Assembly (NCBI GenBank): GCA_949752795.1
Contig: OX457057.1
Location: 158,511,980-158,575,979, forward strand
DNA: 64,000 nucleotides
Direction: 5' to 3'
Origin: Hyperoodon ampullatus
Taxonomy: Eukaryota; Chordata; Mammalia; Artiodactyla; Ziphiidae
In this document: piece after piece, positions 1 to 55,224 of the stretch
Position numbering within the stretch: the stretch's first letter is position 1
Layout: every line of letters starts with the position of its first letter
Position numbers and translations under genes: made by a program
The notes under the pieces: generated by a model
What the model saw: the letters and a program-made list of their open reading frames with translations, nothing else
Told to the model about the DNA's origin: nothing
Databases searched by the model: none

Positions 1-95
1 GGCTGCTGGGCCTGCACGTCCGGAGCCTGTGCTCTGCAATGGGAGAGGCCACAGCAGTGAGAGGCCCGTGTACCAAAAAAAAAAAAAAAAAAAAA
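1..95 (+). repeat. CHR short SINE, cut by window edge
   Basis: The 3' half of the short CHR unit (gagaggccacagcagtgag) plus an A-tail. It abuts an L1 fragment. Confidence 0.9.
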
Positions 96-100
96 CAAAA

Positions 101-1096
101 ATGAGCAGAAGACCTAAATAGACATTTCTCCGAAGAAGATATACAGATTGCCCACAAACACATGGAAAGATGCTCGACATCACTAATCATTAGAGAAATG
201 CAAATCAAAACTACAATGAGGCATCACCTCACACCAGTCAGAAGAGCCATCATCAAAAAATCAACAAACAAAATGAATGCTGGAGAGTGTGTGGAGAAAA
301 GGGAACCCCCTTGCACTGTTGGTAGGAATGTAAATTGATACAGCCACTATGGAGAACAGTATGGAAGTTCCTTAAAAAACTACAAATAGAACTACCATAT
401 GACCCAGCAATCCCACTACTGGGCATATACCCTGAGAAAACCATAATTCAAAAAGGGACATGTACCACAATGTTCACTGCAGCACTATTTACAATAGCCA
501 GGACGTGGAAGCAACCTAAGTGTCCATCGACAGATGAATGGATAAAGAAGATGTGGCACATATATACAATGGAATATTACTCAGCCATAAAAAGAAACGA
601 AATTGAGTTATTTGTAGCGAGGTGGATGGACCTAGAGACTGTCATACAGAGTGAAGTAAGTCAGAAAGGGAAGAACAAATACCGTATGCTAACACTTATG
701 TATGGAATCTAAAAAAAAAAAAGGTTCTGATGAACCTAGGGGCAGGACAGGAATAAAGACATAGACAGAGAATGGACTTGAGGACACGGGGAGGGGGATG
801 GGTAAGTTGGGAAGAAGTGAGAGAGTAACACTGACATATATACACTACCAAATGTAAAATCGATAGCTAGTGGGAAGCAGCTGCATAGCACAGGGAGATC
901 AGCTCTGTGCTTTGCGACCACGTAGAGGTGTGGGATAAGGAGGGTGGGAGGGAGACACAAGAGGGAGGGCATATGGGGATATACGTATATGTATAGCGGA
1001 TTCACTTTGTTATATACAGCAGAAAATAACACACCATTGTAAAGCAATTATACTCCAATAAAGATGTTAAAAAAAAAAAAAAGAAAAGAAAAGAAA
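101..1096 (+). repeat. L1 LINE, 3' end with ORF2 C-terminus
   Basis: 5'-truncated L1. An open stretch to 712 encodes the ORF2 C-terminal part ([18 protein letters not shown]). The 3'UTR and A-rich tail follow. Not intact. Confidence 0.9.
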
Positions 1097-2114
1097 TACA
1101 TCTGCTAAGATGTTACAGTCTATGGGCAGTTTCATTTCTATCCACCTCTCCAAACAGAAATCCCCATGAGCCAAAGTAGATGATGATATGTGTGATAGCT
1201 TACCAGTGGCACAGTTAATCAGACAACTCTCAGACGAGAAGCACAAGAGAGTTGCCACTACAAATCATAAACACTGATAAGAAATAGGAAGGAAAGTACC
1301 CTTAACTTGGCATGGTCAGCTCAGGACTGGTAACAGAGTCTAAGTCCTGGATAGGCTATTTCTAAGTCACATGCCCCTTCTTTCTTCTTAGGGACAGTCT
1401 GCCACATCCTCAGAAATGAGGGAATCATTATTATACTAAGAGAGTCACATGAGTCACTTTTCCACTCCCCATCCCTAGTCGGGGGTCATTTCCTGTTTGT
1501 CAGGGAAGACATTTTTATGACTTCCTTAACAGTCTATCCCACTGAGGAATCCTTTTATGATTACATGCATCTTGGTTATTAACTAATGGGATCCCCCACC
1601 AAGTTCTCTAGAGTCGCTACTACCTAATCCTACACTTGGCAGCGACAGATAGCCAGTCACTCATGATGCATGCTCCCCTTTCACAGTATAGAATTGTCAG
1701 AGAAGTGGCTTCCTGCCAAGGGACTATTTCCTAGACCCCTTGCCAGTAAGATGTGGTCATAATAATACTGGGTTCTGGACCACAGAATGTGAGAGAAAGT
1801 GATGTGCAGCCCCTCCCAGGCCTGGCCCACAAAGACCTTCCATGTGTCTCCGTCTTCCATGTCTTTTTTCCCCTCCACCCCCTGGAATGGAGGTGGTGCA
1901 GAGGGCAACCTGAGAAGTCACATGGCGGTAGGGCCTCTGGAAATGACTATGTGGAGGGCTACTGTGCCACCTTTCTCCACATCCAGTACGCCATGAGGGC
2001 AAGAAGAAAGTCTGTCGTGAGGAAGTTATGCATACTTTTAGGTCTGTGTGAGATAGTAGTAGTTAATGTAAGCGAATTTGTAACATATGTGATTATGTAT
2101 TCCAAGACAGGATT
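1097..2114. other. Intergenic sequence, nothing recognised
   Basis: No exon-like ORF or repeat family that I recognise. It lies downstream of LAMC2; NMNAT2 is the neighbour on this side in human, but none of its sequence was identified. Confidence 0.5.
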
Positions 2115-2130
2115 AAAAATGCACTTTCAG

Positions 2131-2318
2131 GGCTTCCCTGGTGGCGCAGTGGTTGAGAGTCCGCCTGCCGATGCAGGGGACACGGGTTCGTGCCCCGGTC
2201 TGGGAAGATCCCACATGCCGCGGAGCGGCTGGGCCCGTGAGCCATGGCCACTGAGCCTGTGCTCCGGAGCCTGTGCTCCGCAAGGGGAGAGGCCACAACA
2301 GTGAGAGGCCCGCCTACC

Positions 2319-2357
<39 letters not shown>
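2131..2357 (+). repeat. CHR short SINE with target-site duplication
   Basis: Full short unit (ggcttccctggtggcgcagt at the start) with a long A-tail. It is flanked by aaaatgcactttcag at 2116-2130 and 2354-2368. Confidence 0.95.
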
Positions 2358-2362
<5 letters not shown>

Positions 2363-2368
2363 TTTCAG

Positions 2369-2819
2369 AGATGGTAAAGCATAGTGATCAGATCGGTCAG
2401 AATTTGGCGGGGGGGTGGGTCAGTGTAGGCAGAAGCAGAATCCTTTCCTCAGCCACTTGGGTAGATAGCCAATTCAGGATCTTAATTTATTAAATTTTAG
2501 TTTATTAAAAACAGTATAACGTACCACAAACTATTGATTTTACCTTTATTTTAGAGCTGATGCAAAAAAAGACAAAAATATTATCACCCCCACCCTGCTC
2601 AGGTTGTTCCAGAAATAAATCCTCCTTTTTGCTTAGAAGACAGCACCAGTTAAATCTCATAAAGTGTGTGCATGGTTGGAAAGGGCAAAACAAGATGCTC
2701 AGAAAAAGGAATTAGCGATGTTAATTCTAGGGCTCGTTGCTCTCTCTGAAGCATTCTTTGTTTTCATTGCTTTGGTACCTACACCTTAAGCTTAGAGTTG
2801 AACAAATTAGAAACTGGCC
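2369..2819. other. Intergenic sequence, nothing recognised
   Basis: AT-rich single-copy-looking sequence between a SINE and the proposed 3'UTR end. It includes a G-run near 2409-2417. Confidence 0.4.
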
Positions 2820-4255
2820 ACGGGCATCTAAGAATTGTTCTTTATTTAAAAACATGTCCATGAAAAGCCAAGGAAATACAGAGGTGAGGCAGCACCACAG
2901 CCTTCTGAGCTGAGGTTGGAAGTGCTTCTGGTTTTTCCAGAAATTCCCACTGGTGTTATGGCTCAACAATGTGTTGCAATCAGTGGAGGAAAGGGGGCAG
3001 AGTGACAGCTGAAATGCAAAGAAGTGTACACAACCCAGAGCCATTTCAGCTATTTACCGAAATCCAAGTGCCCCCATGGGATGTCTTGCAACACATGTTC
3101 TGTTGAGAAAAAGAGGTTGCAAACCACGAGGTTATTGCAATAAACACCACTTGTGATGAACAGGATTTGTAAGTTTAAATTTTTTTCAAGGTTTGTCTTC
3201 CTCACTATTCAATCAACTCTATGAGGACAGAGACTATGACACCACTGTACCCCAGCCCCTGGCACACAATAGGTACAATAAATATATGTTGTAAGGATGG
3301 ATGGATGGAAGGATGGACTCTACCCAGCTCAAGTATAAGTAGGAACATCGTCTGGTATCAGAAGAGAGAACACATAGAGGTATATAATTTTTAGTGTTTG
3401 AAAAATGGCATTGAATTAGGACTAATAAATCTTGGATAATTGCACCTCTTTCAGTGCCCAAGCTACATTTTTACATCACTTTGAAACCCCAAAGTAAATA
3501 CTTTCCCAATGTTTGCTTGGCTGGTAGGAAATGCTTTAATAAAAACGTAGTCTCTAAGTTGCCTGCCATCATCAGGGGAGAGGAGGGCACTTCCAGGCCC
3601 AGAAGAAGTCGAAGGTGGCAGGGTACCAATGATCCAAAGGCGCCAGCCTTACAGCTCCTCACTCCGTCACTGCTCACTTCTTCCAGCTTGAAAGTGGAGT
3701 ATGTGTGTATGGACTGGGTGATAAGTGGGAAGAACTTTGATCCACAAAAACACATCGGACACCATGAGGCAATAGTATTTTACTGACCACAGCATGACTG
3801 GGATTCACTCTCTGTTCTGACGTTAGGAAGAATTTTAGGTGTGGGCAAAGTCAAAAAATTTTCCCTTTGGTCACATTACACAAAGGATAAGCTGTCTACA
3901 ACCCAGGAGCACTTGTCCATACCCCAGGACTCGGTTTATGACTACTCTGAGACAAACACCTGCCTGTGCAGTTTGTCCTTCCATCCAGTCTACCCTTTGG
4001 GGTCCAGGCCCTCGATGAGTCTCACACCCAGTGCCATTTGCCTCATTACCCTGAATCAGGAAGCAAAGAGAATCACACTGATACAATAAGACATTTATCT
4101 GGCCAGGGTCTCAAGGACGGGACCAGGTTCCGTTGACCTGAGCGCACTCATTCAACATGTTCAAATGTCCCCATCCCACCCCACCCACATGAGATGGCTC
4201 CTGCGCCTGAGGTCTCTATCCCAAGAACCTCAGTTGAGAAATCACGAAGGCAGCT
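2820..4255 (-). other. LAMC2: Probable LAMC2 3' untranslated region
   Basis: This is non-repetitive sequence after the stop. The best poly(A) signal on the minus strand is AATAAA (plus-strand tttatt at 2841-2846), giving a 3'UTR of about 1.4 kb, close to the length I recall for human. A weaker ATTAAA lies near 3534. An exact end needs transcript data. Confidence 0.55.
2841..2846 (-). terminator. Candidate LAMC2 polyadenylation signal AATAAA
   Basis: Plus-strand tttatt reads AATAAA on the minus strand, about 1.41 kb after the stop. Another AATAAA reading lies near 2543, so the choice is tentative. Confidence 0.4.
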
Positions 4256-46961
<42,706 letters not shown>

Positions 46962-46989
46962 CTAGGTTCAGGGCAAAAAAAGACATCGT

Positions 46990-47465
46990 CAGCAGGAAAC
47001 AAGTCAGGGGCAATCCTCCCGGGCGTTTTATTATTATGAATACAAATGATGCCCAGGGTACTGCATATTAATTCAAACTGCTCAACGGCAGAAGGTAAGA
47101 GGGTCAAATGCACCACCTGATGATGGAGAGAGTTCTTGCTTTACCTAAGGAAGCAGTGCTGGTCAGGTGTTGCCTGGGAGAACCCAAGAGAACGTGAGGT
47201 CAGTGTTGCCAGACAGTGCTACCGACCCCTCCAGAGAAACCCAAAATCTTTACTGTGTGTTTCTACGTGAAAAGTCCTGATTTAAATATTTGCAAGGAAT
47301 TCATTTTTAAAATTCTGTGCAAGCCCATAGTACAAGTCTATGAGCTGGAGAAGACCTGAGAACTGTCAGCTTGTGCACTCCAGCATGACTGTGTAAGAGC
47401 CGATGGTGTCATCTGTTCAGGACCCTTAGCATCCGTCCCTACAGTGATGATCAAGGCTGAGGAAC
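46990..47465. other. Intron 1 segment next to exon 2, nothing recognised
   Basis: No repeat family identified. Confidence 0.35.
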
Positions 47466-48220
47466 AAATATTTTTTTAAATTTATTTTATTGAAGTATAG
47501 TTGGTTTATAATGCTCTGTTATTTTCTAGTGTTCAGCAAAGTGATTTAGTTATACATACATATATATATATTCTTCTTCATATTCTTTTCCATTATGGTT
47601 GGTTTATTACAGGATATTGAATATAGTTCCCTGTGTTCTACAGTAGGCCCTTGTTATTTATCCATTCTATATATAATAGTTTGCATCTGCTAATCCCAAA
47701 CTCAGTCTATCCCTCCCCACCCACCTTGGCAACCACAGTCTGTTCTCGGTCTGTGAGTAGTTTTCTGTTTTGTAGATATGTTCATTTGTGTCATATTTTA
47801 GATTCCACATATAAATGACGTCATATGGTATTTGTCTCTCTGTCTGACTTACTTCATTTAGTATGATAATCTCTAGGTCCATCCATGTTGCTGCAAATGG
47901 CATTATTTCATTCTTTTTTATGGTGGAGTAATATTCCATTGTGTATATGTACTGCATCTTCTTTATCCATTCATCTGTCCATGGACATTTAGGTTGCTTC
48001 CACAGCTTGGCTATTGTAAATAGTGTTGCTATGAACATAGGGGTGCATGTAACTTTTCAAATTATAGTTTTGTCCAGATAAACTCCCAGGAGTGGGATTG
48101 CTGACTCATATGGCAATTCTATTTTTAGTTTTTTGAGGAACCTCCATACTGTTTTCCATAGTGGCTGCACCAATTTACACTCCCACCAACAGTGTAGCAG
48201 GGTTCCCTTTTCTTGAGGCG
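47466..48220 (-). repeat. L1 LINE 3' part
   Basis: Antisense L1: 'tattttattgaagtatagtt' 3'UTR, then a broken ORF2 C-terminus (M-E-Y-Y-S-T-I-K near 47950). Confidence 0.9.
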
Positions 48221-48328
48221 CTAATATGACTGTCTGGACAGGTATTTCCTCCCCTCTCACTGCCATAAGTGTCTCTCCCAAAGCCAGGTGTCAAAAAGAA
48301 CCATAGTCCCATTAAGAATGGCTTTCCC

Positions 48329-48534
48329 GGGCTTCCCTGGTGGCGCAGAGGTTGAGAGTCCGCCTGCCGATGCAGGGGACGCGGGTTCGTGCCCCGGTCT
48401 GGGAGGATCCCGCGTGCCGCGGAGCGGCTGGGCCCGTGAGCTATGGCCGCTGGGCCTGCGCGTCCGGAGCCTGTGCTCCGCAACGGGAAAGGCCACGGCA
48501 GTGAGAGGCCCACATACCACAAAAAAAAAAAAAA
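48329..48534 (+). repeat. CHR short SINE
   Basis: Perfect duplication aagaatggctttccc at 48314-48328 and 48535-48549. Confidence 0.96.
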
Positions 48535-48700
48535 AAGAATGGCTTTCCCCAAGTGTCTAGGAAAGTTTATCCTGTGCACGTTCCAAAGAGATTCATGGAG
48601 TGACTAACATCTCCATGTGGGACTGAAACCACCAATGAGGTAACAGGGGAAATCCTTAGTATTGTACCTGGCACACAGCAGACGCTCAAAAAATGTGTCA

Positions 48701-48909
48701 GGGCTTCCCTGGTGGCTCAGTGGTTGAGAGTCCGCCTGCTGATGCAGGGGACGTGGGTTCGTGCCCCGGTCCGGGAAGATCCCACATGCCGCGGAGCGGC
48801 TGGGCCCGTGAGCCATGGCCGCTGAGCCTGCGCATCCGGAGCGTGTGCTCCGCAACGGGAGAGACCACAACAGAGAGAGGCCCGCGTACCGCAAAAAAAA
48901 AAAAAAAAA
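48701..48909 (+). repeat. CHR short SINE
   Basis: Full short unit (gggcttccctggtggctcag); the duplication is short (gtcag) or absent. Confidence 0.93.
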
Positions 48910-48949
48910 GGTCAGCCATGGTTTGGAAAAGGTGATGAGCCTTGAGGTA

Positions 48950-49240
48950 AAAAAATGGTATCAAATACCGGTTCTACTAATTCCTTAGGCAAATCACTTC
49001 AACTCTCTGAATCTTATTTCTTCTTTCAGAAATTCAGTCTTCATTATGTGCCTCCCTGGATTGTTGAAAGGACCCCACTGAGAAAAGAACATCAAGTCCT
49101 TCGTCTGTGCTATTTCACCCCTAACTCACATGAAATAGGCATTGCCTTAGATGAGAAAAATGCAGCTTGGAAAGGTTAAGTAACTTGAGCCAGTGGAGAG
49201 TTGGGATTTGAACCTCTGTCTGATGCCAAAACCCACTTTC
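48950..49240. repeat. MIR fragments, opposite orientations
   Basis: A plus-strand MIR piece (taggcaaatcacttcaactc) near 48950-49030 and a reversed one (ggaaaggttaagtaacttg) near 49090-49240. Confidence 0.6.
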
Positions 49241-49539
49241 TTTCCCCCAGACACACTGTCTCCATTGGCCATGCAACCCCAGTGATAGCCTGTCTCTGGC
49301 AGTGCCCAGGGCCATGACTTACCCAGAGTACTGACTTTAAAAAGTCAGCAAATGTACCAACATGTATGGAGCAGCTGCCCTGTGCAGGCTGGGTCAGCTC
49401 TGAAGGCACAAAGGTGGCAAAGGTGACTAAGTATATCTGAAGTCACCTAAGTGACTTCCTTGCAAGAGCTCCTAAAACACTCTCTTACGCCTTTGGATGC
49501 CACCTAATCTAGGCAAAGTCAAGAACATCTATCTAGAGC

Positions 49540-49735
49540 CCACTCTATATCCAGGACTTTACATTCAGCAGCTCAGTTCATTCTCACAGTAACACTTTAA
49601 CATGGGTTTAATTATCCCCAGTCAACAGATGAAGAAATGAATGCTTAGAGGGGGTAGGTGTCTCACCTAAGGTCACACAGCTAAGTGGCAAGGATGTAAT
49701 TGCTCCCAGGTCTGTCCAATTGCAATGCCCTCACC
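49540..49735 (-). repeat. MIR SINE
   Basis: Reversed MIR: 'ttcattctcacagtaacac', 'cacctaaggtcacacagct'. Confidence 0.82.
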
Positions 49736-49967
49736 TTTCTATGTTATCCCTATGCCTCCAAGAGCTGGCTTGCCATTGCATGTAGGTATTCTTTCTATAA
49801 CTCCCTCATAGAGAATTACTCAGACCCTTCTAGAATTCTTCCTAATCTAGTAAGATGTCCCATCCCTCCTTAAACAGCACTGGTTATTACAAATTATTTT
49901 TATGCAGTTTTAAATCTGCCTCCCTTCTTGTAATTTTTACCATGTGTTCTGTTCTCCCCTGGAAAAC

Positions 49968-50024
49968 CACACATACACATGCGCGTGCACGCGCACGCAC
50001 ACACACAGGCACACACGCTGGCAT
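49968..50024. repeat. Alternating CA/CG tract
   Basis: Purine-pyrimidine alternation with CG steps (gcgcgtgcacgcgcacgc). Confidence 0.92.
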
Positions 50025-50676
50025 ACCTACTCTCTTCTCCATTTATTTATGTACTCATCAGGTGTTTCTTTCAGGCACTGTTTTACAAGGTACTGCATCA
50101 GCCAAGTCCTTGAGTATCAGAAGACAGTTAGAGCATCTCCCTCTTTAGTCTTTTCTTCTTCAGGTTAAACTGGAAACCTGTCACCTCCAAGACTTTCAAC
50201 CATTTCCCAGGTCATGATTTCTTCTTGATGGCCCTCCTAGGAACAAACTCTACTTTTCATTATCTTTCTTTAACTGACCAGAATTTACTACAGTTCTTCA
50301 AGTGTGGTTTGAACAGCTCAGCTTACAACAGGACCAGACATTATAATTCCATGGATGAGCCTAACATTTTCATTAGACTCAAAGCATATGAAGTTTGCAT
50401 TCAATTCAAACTCCCAGAGCTTTTTCACAGAACTGGTGTTAAGCTGAAACTTTCCCAAAGAATGTTTGTGTAACCAATTTGTTTTTTTGGATTTCTAACA
50501 GATGTGCCACACAGCTGTCATGTGCTGTGAAATTTCTACCAGGTACCTCATTAGGCACAATTAGGAGCTAAATTCACCAGCCAGAGATCCTTGTGACGAT
50601 ACCCAGCGGGATCTCTACCCCAGATGACTTTTGGGAGCAATCTCAAAATAATTACGAACTTTTCATTGTCTTTTTT

Positions 50677-50885
50677 CTTTTTTTTTTTTTTTTGAGGTAC
50701 GCGGGTCTCTCACTGTTGTGGCCTCTCCCGCTGTGGAGCACAGGCTCCGGATGCGCAGGCTCAGTGGCCATGGCTCACAGGCCCAGCCGCTCCGCGGCAT
50801 GTGGGATCCTCCCGGACCGGGGCACAAACCCCTGTCCCCTGCATCGGCAGGCAGATCCTCAACCACTGCGCCACCAGGGAAGCCC
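50677..50885 (-). repeat. CHR short SINE
   Basis: Antisense short unit; flanks cattgtctttttt and cattgtgtctttttt. Confidence 0.93.
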
Positions 50886-50900
50886 CATTGTGTCTTTTTT

Positions 50901-52015
50901 ATTCAGAACAAACTTTTTGCTGGTAGTAGTTAATTTCATAAGGAAATGATATATTTTTAGAGCACTATTTTAAAAATAGATAACCTTGTTATAATCTTTT
51001 TTAAAACCATTTCCCTCTCCTTCTATCCTTTCTCCTTTAAAGCTCTACTATGCAAGAATTGATGTTCCTCTTTTAAATTCACAGCCTTCAATGGAGATGC
51101 AGTATAGTTCCAGTAAGGGAGGGCTTCAGCCAGCATCTCCACTCTGGAACTCAGCTACAAACCTATTGCTAAGCTACCCTCCTCTTCTCAGATGGGTTTC
51201 CCTTTAAGCCCAGGGTTATGCAGGCTGGAGTGAGGGGACCTGTGGGCCTCAGGCCTAGGGAATGTATTGGCCGCCTGTATCTGCAGTATGTGAAAATGCC
51301 AGGAAGAAACTCTCTCCAGCCTTGCCTGTGGGACTCTGAAGTTACCAGGCTGCACTGAGCTCAACACTTAGCTGCACTACACTTGGCTCACTATCGAATC
51401 TTCCAAACATTCACACCCAGAGACTGAGGAGAGTTTGCTCCTTTGGCATGGAATAATCCTTTCTGTCCTTGATGCATGTGAAACATGGCCTCTCTCAAGT
51501 CATCTCCCAAATTTAGACTAACTTTCCTAAGAGCAATTATTATTCATTCTCACTGCTGGAAAAAAAATCTTTATTTTTCTAATTCCAGAATATTCTTTCA
51601 ACTGGGCTTAATAAAATGGGCCTCCTACAGATTGTGACTGGCCTTTTTTATTCTGTGACTGATTTCTGTCCAGCCACTACCAGGACACGTTGGTTGCCAA
51701 AGGGCACTGTCAGGCCAGGAGCAAGGCAACAGGGAGCAGTGGGGACGCTGACAAAAGGGCTAAAGGAAGAAGCAGCACTTCACCCCCAGCCAATGGTAGC
51801 CCCATGGGAATGATGCCTATTGTAATCAGCATTTCCACTTATGTTTTTTAAAGACAGAAGTCTGGCTTTGGGTATGAAATCTACTGATTTTTAAAGGTTG
51901 GCCAAAAAATATTTTAAAAATTTTTTAAAAATAAAGCTGTGTCCGAGGGCAATACTTTTCACTGGACTCTGCTATTCTAGCAGGCTGAAAACACATCTCA
52001 TGCTTTAGAGAAGGA
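50901..52015. other. Intron 1 segment, nothing recognised
   Basis: Single-copy-looking; no named element. Confidence 0.35.
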
Positions 52016-52019
52016 AATA

Positions 52020-52100
52020 TAAAGCCCTACTGTATGGCACAGTGCCCGGTCCATAGTAGGTATTTGAGATATTTTTAATGAACAAATGAATGAATGTTCT
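52020..52100 (+). repeat. MIR or L2 3' end
   Basis: Phrase 'gcacagtgcccggtccatag' then 'taggtatttgag' and (aatg)n. Confidence 0.6.
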
Positions 52101-52195
52101 CTTGAACTTCAGGAAACCCCCAGATGTGTTTCTACCATCTTCAGGACTCCATGTGGCCCCATATGTCTGGACATGCTTTAAAAATACACATACCA

Positions 52196-52500
52196 GACTT
52201 CACTGGTGGTGCAGTGGTTAAGAATCTGCCTGCCAAGGCAGGGGACATGGGTTCGATCCCTGGTCCGGGAAGATCCCACATGCCATGGAGCAACTAAGCC
52301 TCTGCGCCACAACTACTGAGCCGGCGCTCTAGAGCCCACAAGCCACAACTACTGAAGCCCGCACCCCTAGAGCCCGTGCTCTGCAACAAGAGAAGCCACC
52401 AATGAGAAGCCCACGCACCGTAGCCCCCGCTCGCCGCAACTAGAGAAAGCCCACGCGGAGCAACGAAGACCCAATGCAGCCAAAAAATTTAAAAAATTAA
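52196..52500 (+). repeat. CHR long SINE
   Basis: Diverged long form (gacttcactggtggtgcag). It is preceded by aaaatacacataccag and followed by aaaatacaaataccag. Confidence 0.92.
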
Positions 52501-52518
52501 AAAAAAATACAAATACCA

Positions 52519-52650
52519 GGGACTTCATTAGCGGTCCAGTGGTTAAGAGTCCATGCTTCCATGCAGGGGGCACGGGTTCAATCCCTGGTGGGGGAACTAA
52601 GGATCTTGCATGCTGTGAGGCAGCAGCCAAAAAAAAAAAAGTTAAAAAAA
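52519..52650 (+). repeat. Short tRNA-derived SINE (Bov-tA/CHR-1 type)
   Basis: Same older form as at 34698 (gggggaactaaggatcttgc). A third copy of the aaatacaaatacc word follows it. Confidence 0.85.
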
Positions 52651-53074
52651 AAAATACAAATACAAATACCAATATTTAGCAGTTACTCTCTTCCCGGTTA
52701 ATTGAGGGGACACTTTTCTACATACAACCCCAATCCAGAAAATAGCCTTTCTTGGTAACTTATATTATGATTTATTTAGATCCACAGACCTAAATACACA
52801 CCTATAATACACTTTAAAACAAGAGGATTTGCTAAAAATGCTCTTGATTATACTTTCCTTCCCTTATGTTTAGCCTTGTTCAATTTTATGTCTAGAATTT
52901 TTTTCATTTTTATTTTGTAATCTACTTGCTATTCTTCCAAATTTGGGGTCAGCTGTAAATTTTATAAATATGTTGTCTACTTTCCATCAGGGAGCCTTGA
53001 CACAAAAGCAAGTGATGGAAGTATAAAGATGGGGGTCTTGGACGTGTCCTGGGTCGGCTGGGAATCATTTGTCA

Positions 53075-53300
53075 AGGTCCATTCATCCAATAAATATAGA
53101 TTGAGCATCTATGTGCCAGGCAGTGTTCTAGGCACTGGGGATTTAGAGGTAGACAAAACAAATAGATGTTGCAGCCTTCATGGAGTTTTCATGCGAATTG
53201 GAGGAAAAGAAAATAGACAAGGTAAATAATATAGGGAGAATATGGGGATAGCAATATTTGTTAAGGAGAAATACATAAAGCAGTGAAAGGAAATAGGTAG
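53075..53300 (+). repeat. Ancient interspersed repeat, family not named
   Basis: Phrase 'ctatgtgccaggcagtgttc' 'taggcactggggatttag' and 'gcagccttcatggagtttt', the common start of an old dispersed family. Confidence 0.5.
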
Positions 53301-53661
53301 CTGGAGGTGGGTAAAGTGAGTAGGAAGGGAGGGTTGAAAAGTGCCATATGCTGGTTTACTATTTTATCTCTACTTTGATATCTGTCTGTTCATGATCTTT
53401 GGCTATTTGTCTATCAGGCACGATATTTTAAATTATCATGAATTATTTCTATAACAAATGTATCAAACTATTCACCTGTCATTTTTTTGCAGATTTTCCT
53501 TTCCCTCTCTGGATAAATCCCCTTTCTCTCCAAAGGACCTCACTGATAGATTTTGTTTAACTGATTTTTACTCCTTTTTCTCCTTCCTTCTGTTCTCAAT
53601 GAGATGTACATTTATTTCATTCATTTTAGACACTGGGACTTCGTGAGCCAGCAAGATTCCT

Positions 53662-53988
53662 TTCTTTTTTTATTTTATTTTTATTTTTGGCTGTGTTGGG
53701 TCTTCATTGCTGCACGCGGGCTTTCTCCAGTGGCGGCGAGCCGGGACTACTCTTCATGGCGGTGTGCAGGCTTCTCATTGCAGCAGCTTCTCTTGCTGTG
53801 GAGCACAGGCTCTAGGTGAGCGAGCTTCAGTAGTTGTGACTCACGGGCTCTAGAGTGCAAGCTCAGTAGTTGTGGTGCACAGGCTTAGTTGCTCCACGGC
53901 ATGTGGGATCTTCTCGGACCAGGGCTCAAACCTGTGTCCCCTGCATTGGCAGGTGGATTCTTAACCACTGTGCTACCAGGGAAGCCCT
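53662..53988 (-). repeat. CHR long SINE
   Basis: Antisense long form. Flanks gagccagcaagattcct (53645-53661) and gagctggcaagatttct (53989-54005), three mismatches. Confidence 0.92.
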
Positions 53989-54005
53989 GAGCTGGCAAGA
54001 TTTCT

Positions 54006-55220
54006 ATAGTCCTGTGCCAGCAAGATTTCAATAAAGGGAGTTGCAATGTTTTATTTCGTCAAATAAGACATTAAATATATACTTATTTGACATTTACTGG
54101 GCTTTGTCACATACTCATCATGTTATCCTTGTTTTCCTCACTTCACCATGGACAGGTACGGGTCCAGGACCTGGCATTAAACTATCACTGTACCAGAAAA
54201 TATAGAAACAAATCAGACTCAGACCCTGAATAGACCTGAAGCCTTATAGGGTCTAAGAATTAAAAGCAGCAGGATCTTTCTCCCTGTTTTACTGAACTCT
54301 GTATCATAGGAGCCAGGTCCTACCCACTACTCTTACTTGACTATTCATTTGTATGGTACTCTTTCCAAATTAGGGACATCTCTTCAAGGTTTTGTCTTTT
54401 CCTCTCTCCACCCCCTCACTCTACTTCATTAAATCTTTGCCCTGTCAGCGGGGATGATCTCCACAGCTAAAGGAGCGAGATTCATCAAGTTCACCTCAAG
54501 CCCTGCATAAACCGAATCATTCACTGATTTTCATGTATTTCTTTCAGTCTAGAAAAGCTTGGGTGGTAATTGTGTCTGACTCCGATGTATACTGCTTCTT
54601 TGACACTTAAGCATTTATTATCATAATAACTATAATAGCATACCATCACTGACCCTCAAGGTGCTTCTTAGAAAAGCCTGCCGGGCAGCCAGACACAGGC
54701 TGATCTGCCCACCACCACCCACGTTCCCCTCCAGGAGGAAGATCAAGGAGTTGGAAACTCTACAAACAATGCAGCAACGTGTGTGGACTGCCTCAGTCTC
54801 ACCTAACACTCCCACCCTCGCTCAAACACACAACTCTAACGGGTCAGGACAGGAAGCTCAGGGGCAAAGGCCGTTTCCAAGCTGTATCCTTCGGAGAATG
54901 AAAGGAAACTGAAAATATTTCCTAGGGTTGTACTTGGGGCAAGGTCTTGGTATAATCAGCATCAGTGGCTGCAGTTCATCAAGACCTCATTTTAAATTCC
55001 CCAGAGGAAACATTACAAGCAATTACAAGAATGTTTCAACAATCTGGCATTCATATGGTCAATTGTGTACAAGCAGATCCTCTTTCTATTGTTCTAAATG
55101 TAAAAAAGCACAGCTCTGTTTTTCACCAAGCTGATCTAATTTCCACCTTCGTATGACGGAACATCAATGTTTTTAGTGTTCTAACAGTAACAACAAAATT
55201 TCAAATCCAAAGTCCTCTCA
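54006..55220. other. Intron 1 segment with one unexplained short ORF
   Basis: No named repeat. A 63-codon plus-strand ORF at 54965-55156 is noted in the findings but not called a gene. Confidence 0.35.
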
Positions 55221-55224
55221 AAAA

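Noticed and set aside
335..712. ORF resembling a reverse-transcriptase protein end
   Set aside because: It is the C-terminal remnant of L1 ORF2 in a truncated LINE, not a gene. The same applies at 36011-36703, 28542-28724 and 47667-48281.
2131..2210. tRNA-gene-like A and B box sequence
   Set aside because: It is the tRNA-derived head of a CHR SINE, without a foldable tRNA.
1..2800. NMNAT2 3' end
   Set aside because: It is the expected convergent neighbour in human, but I recognise no NMNAT2 sequence here; only L1, SINE and unassigned DNA.
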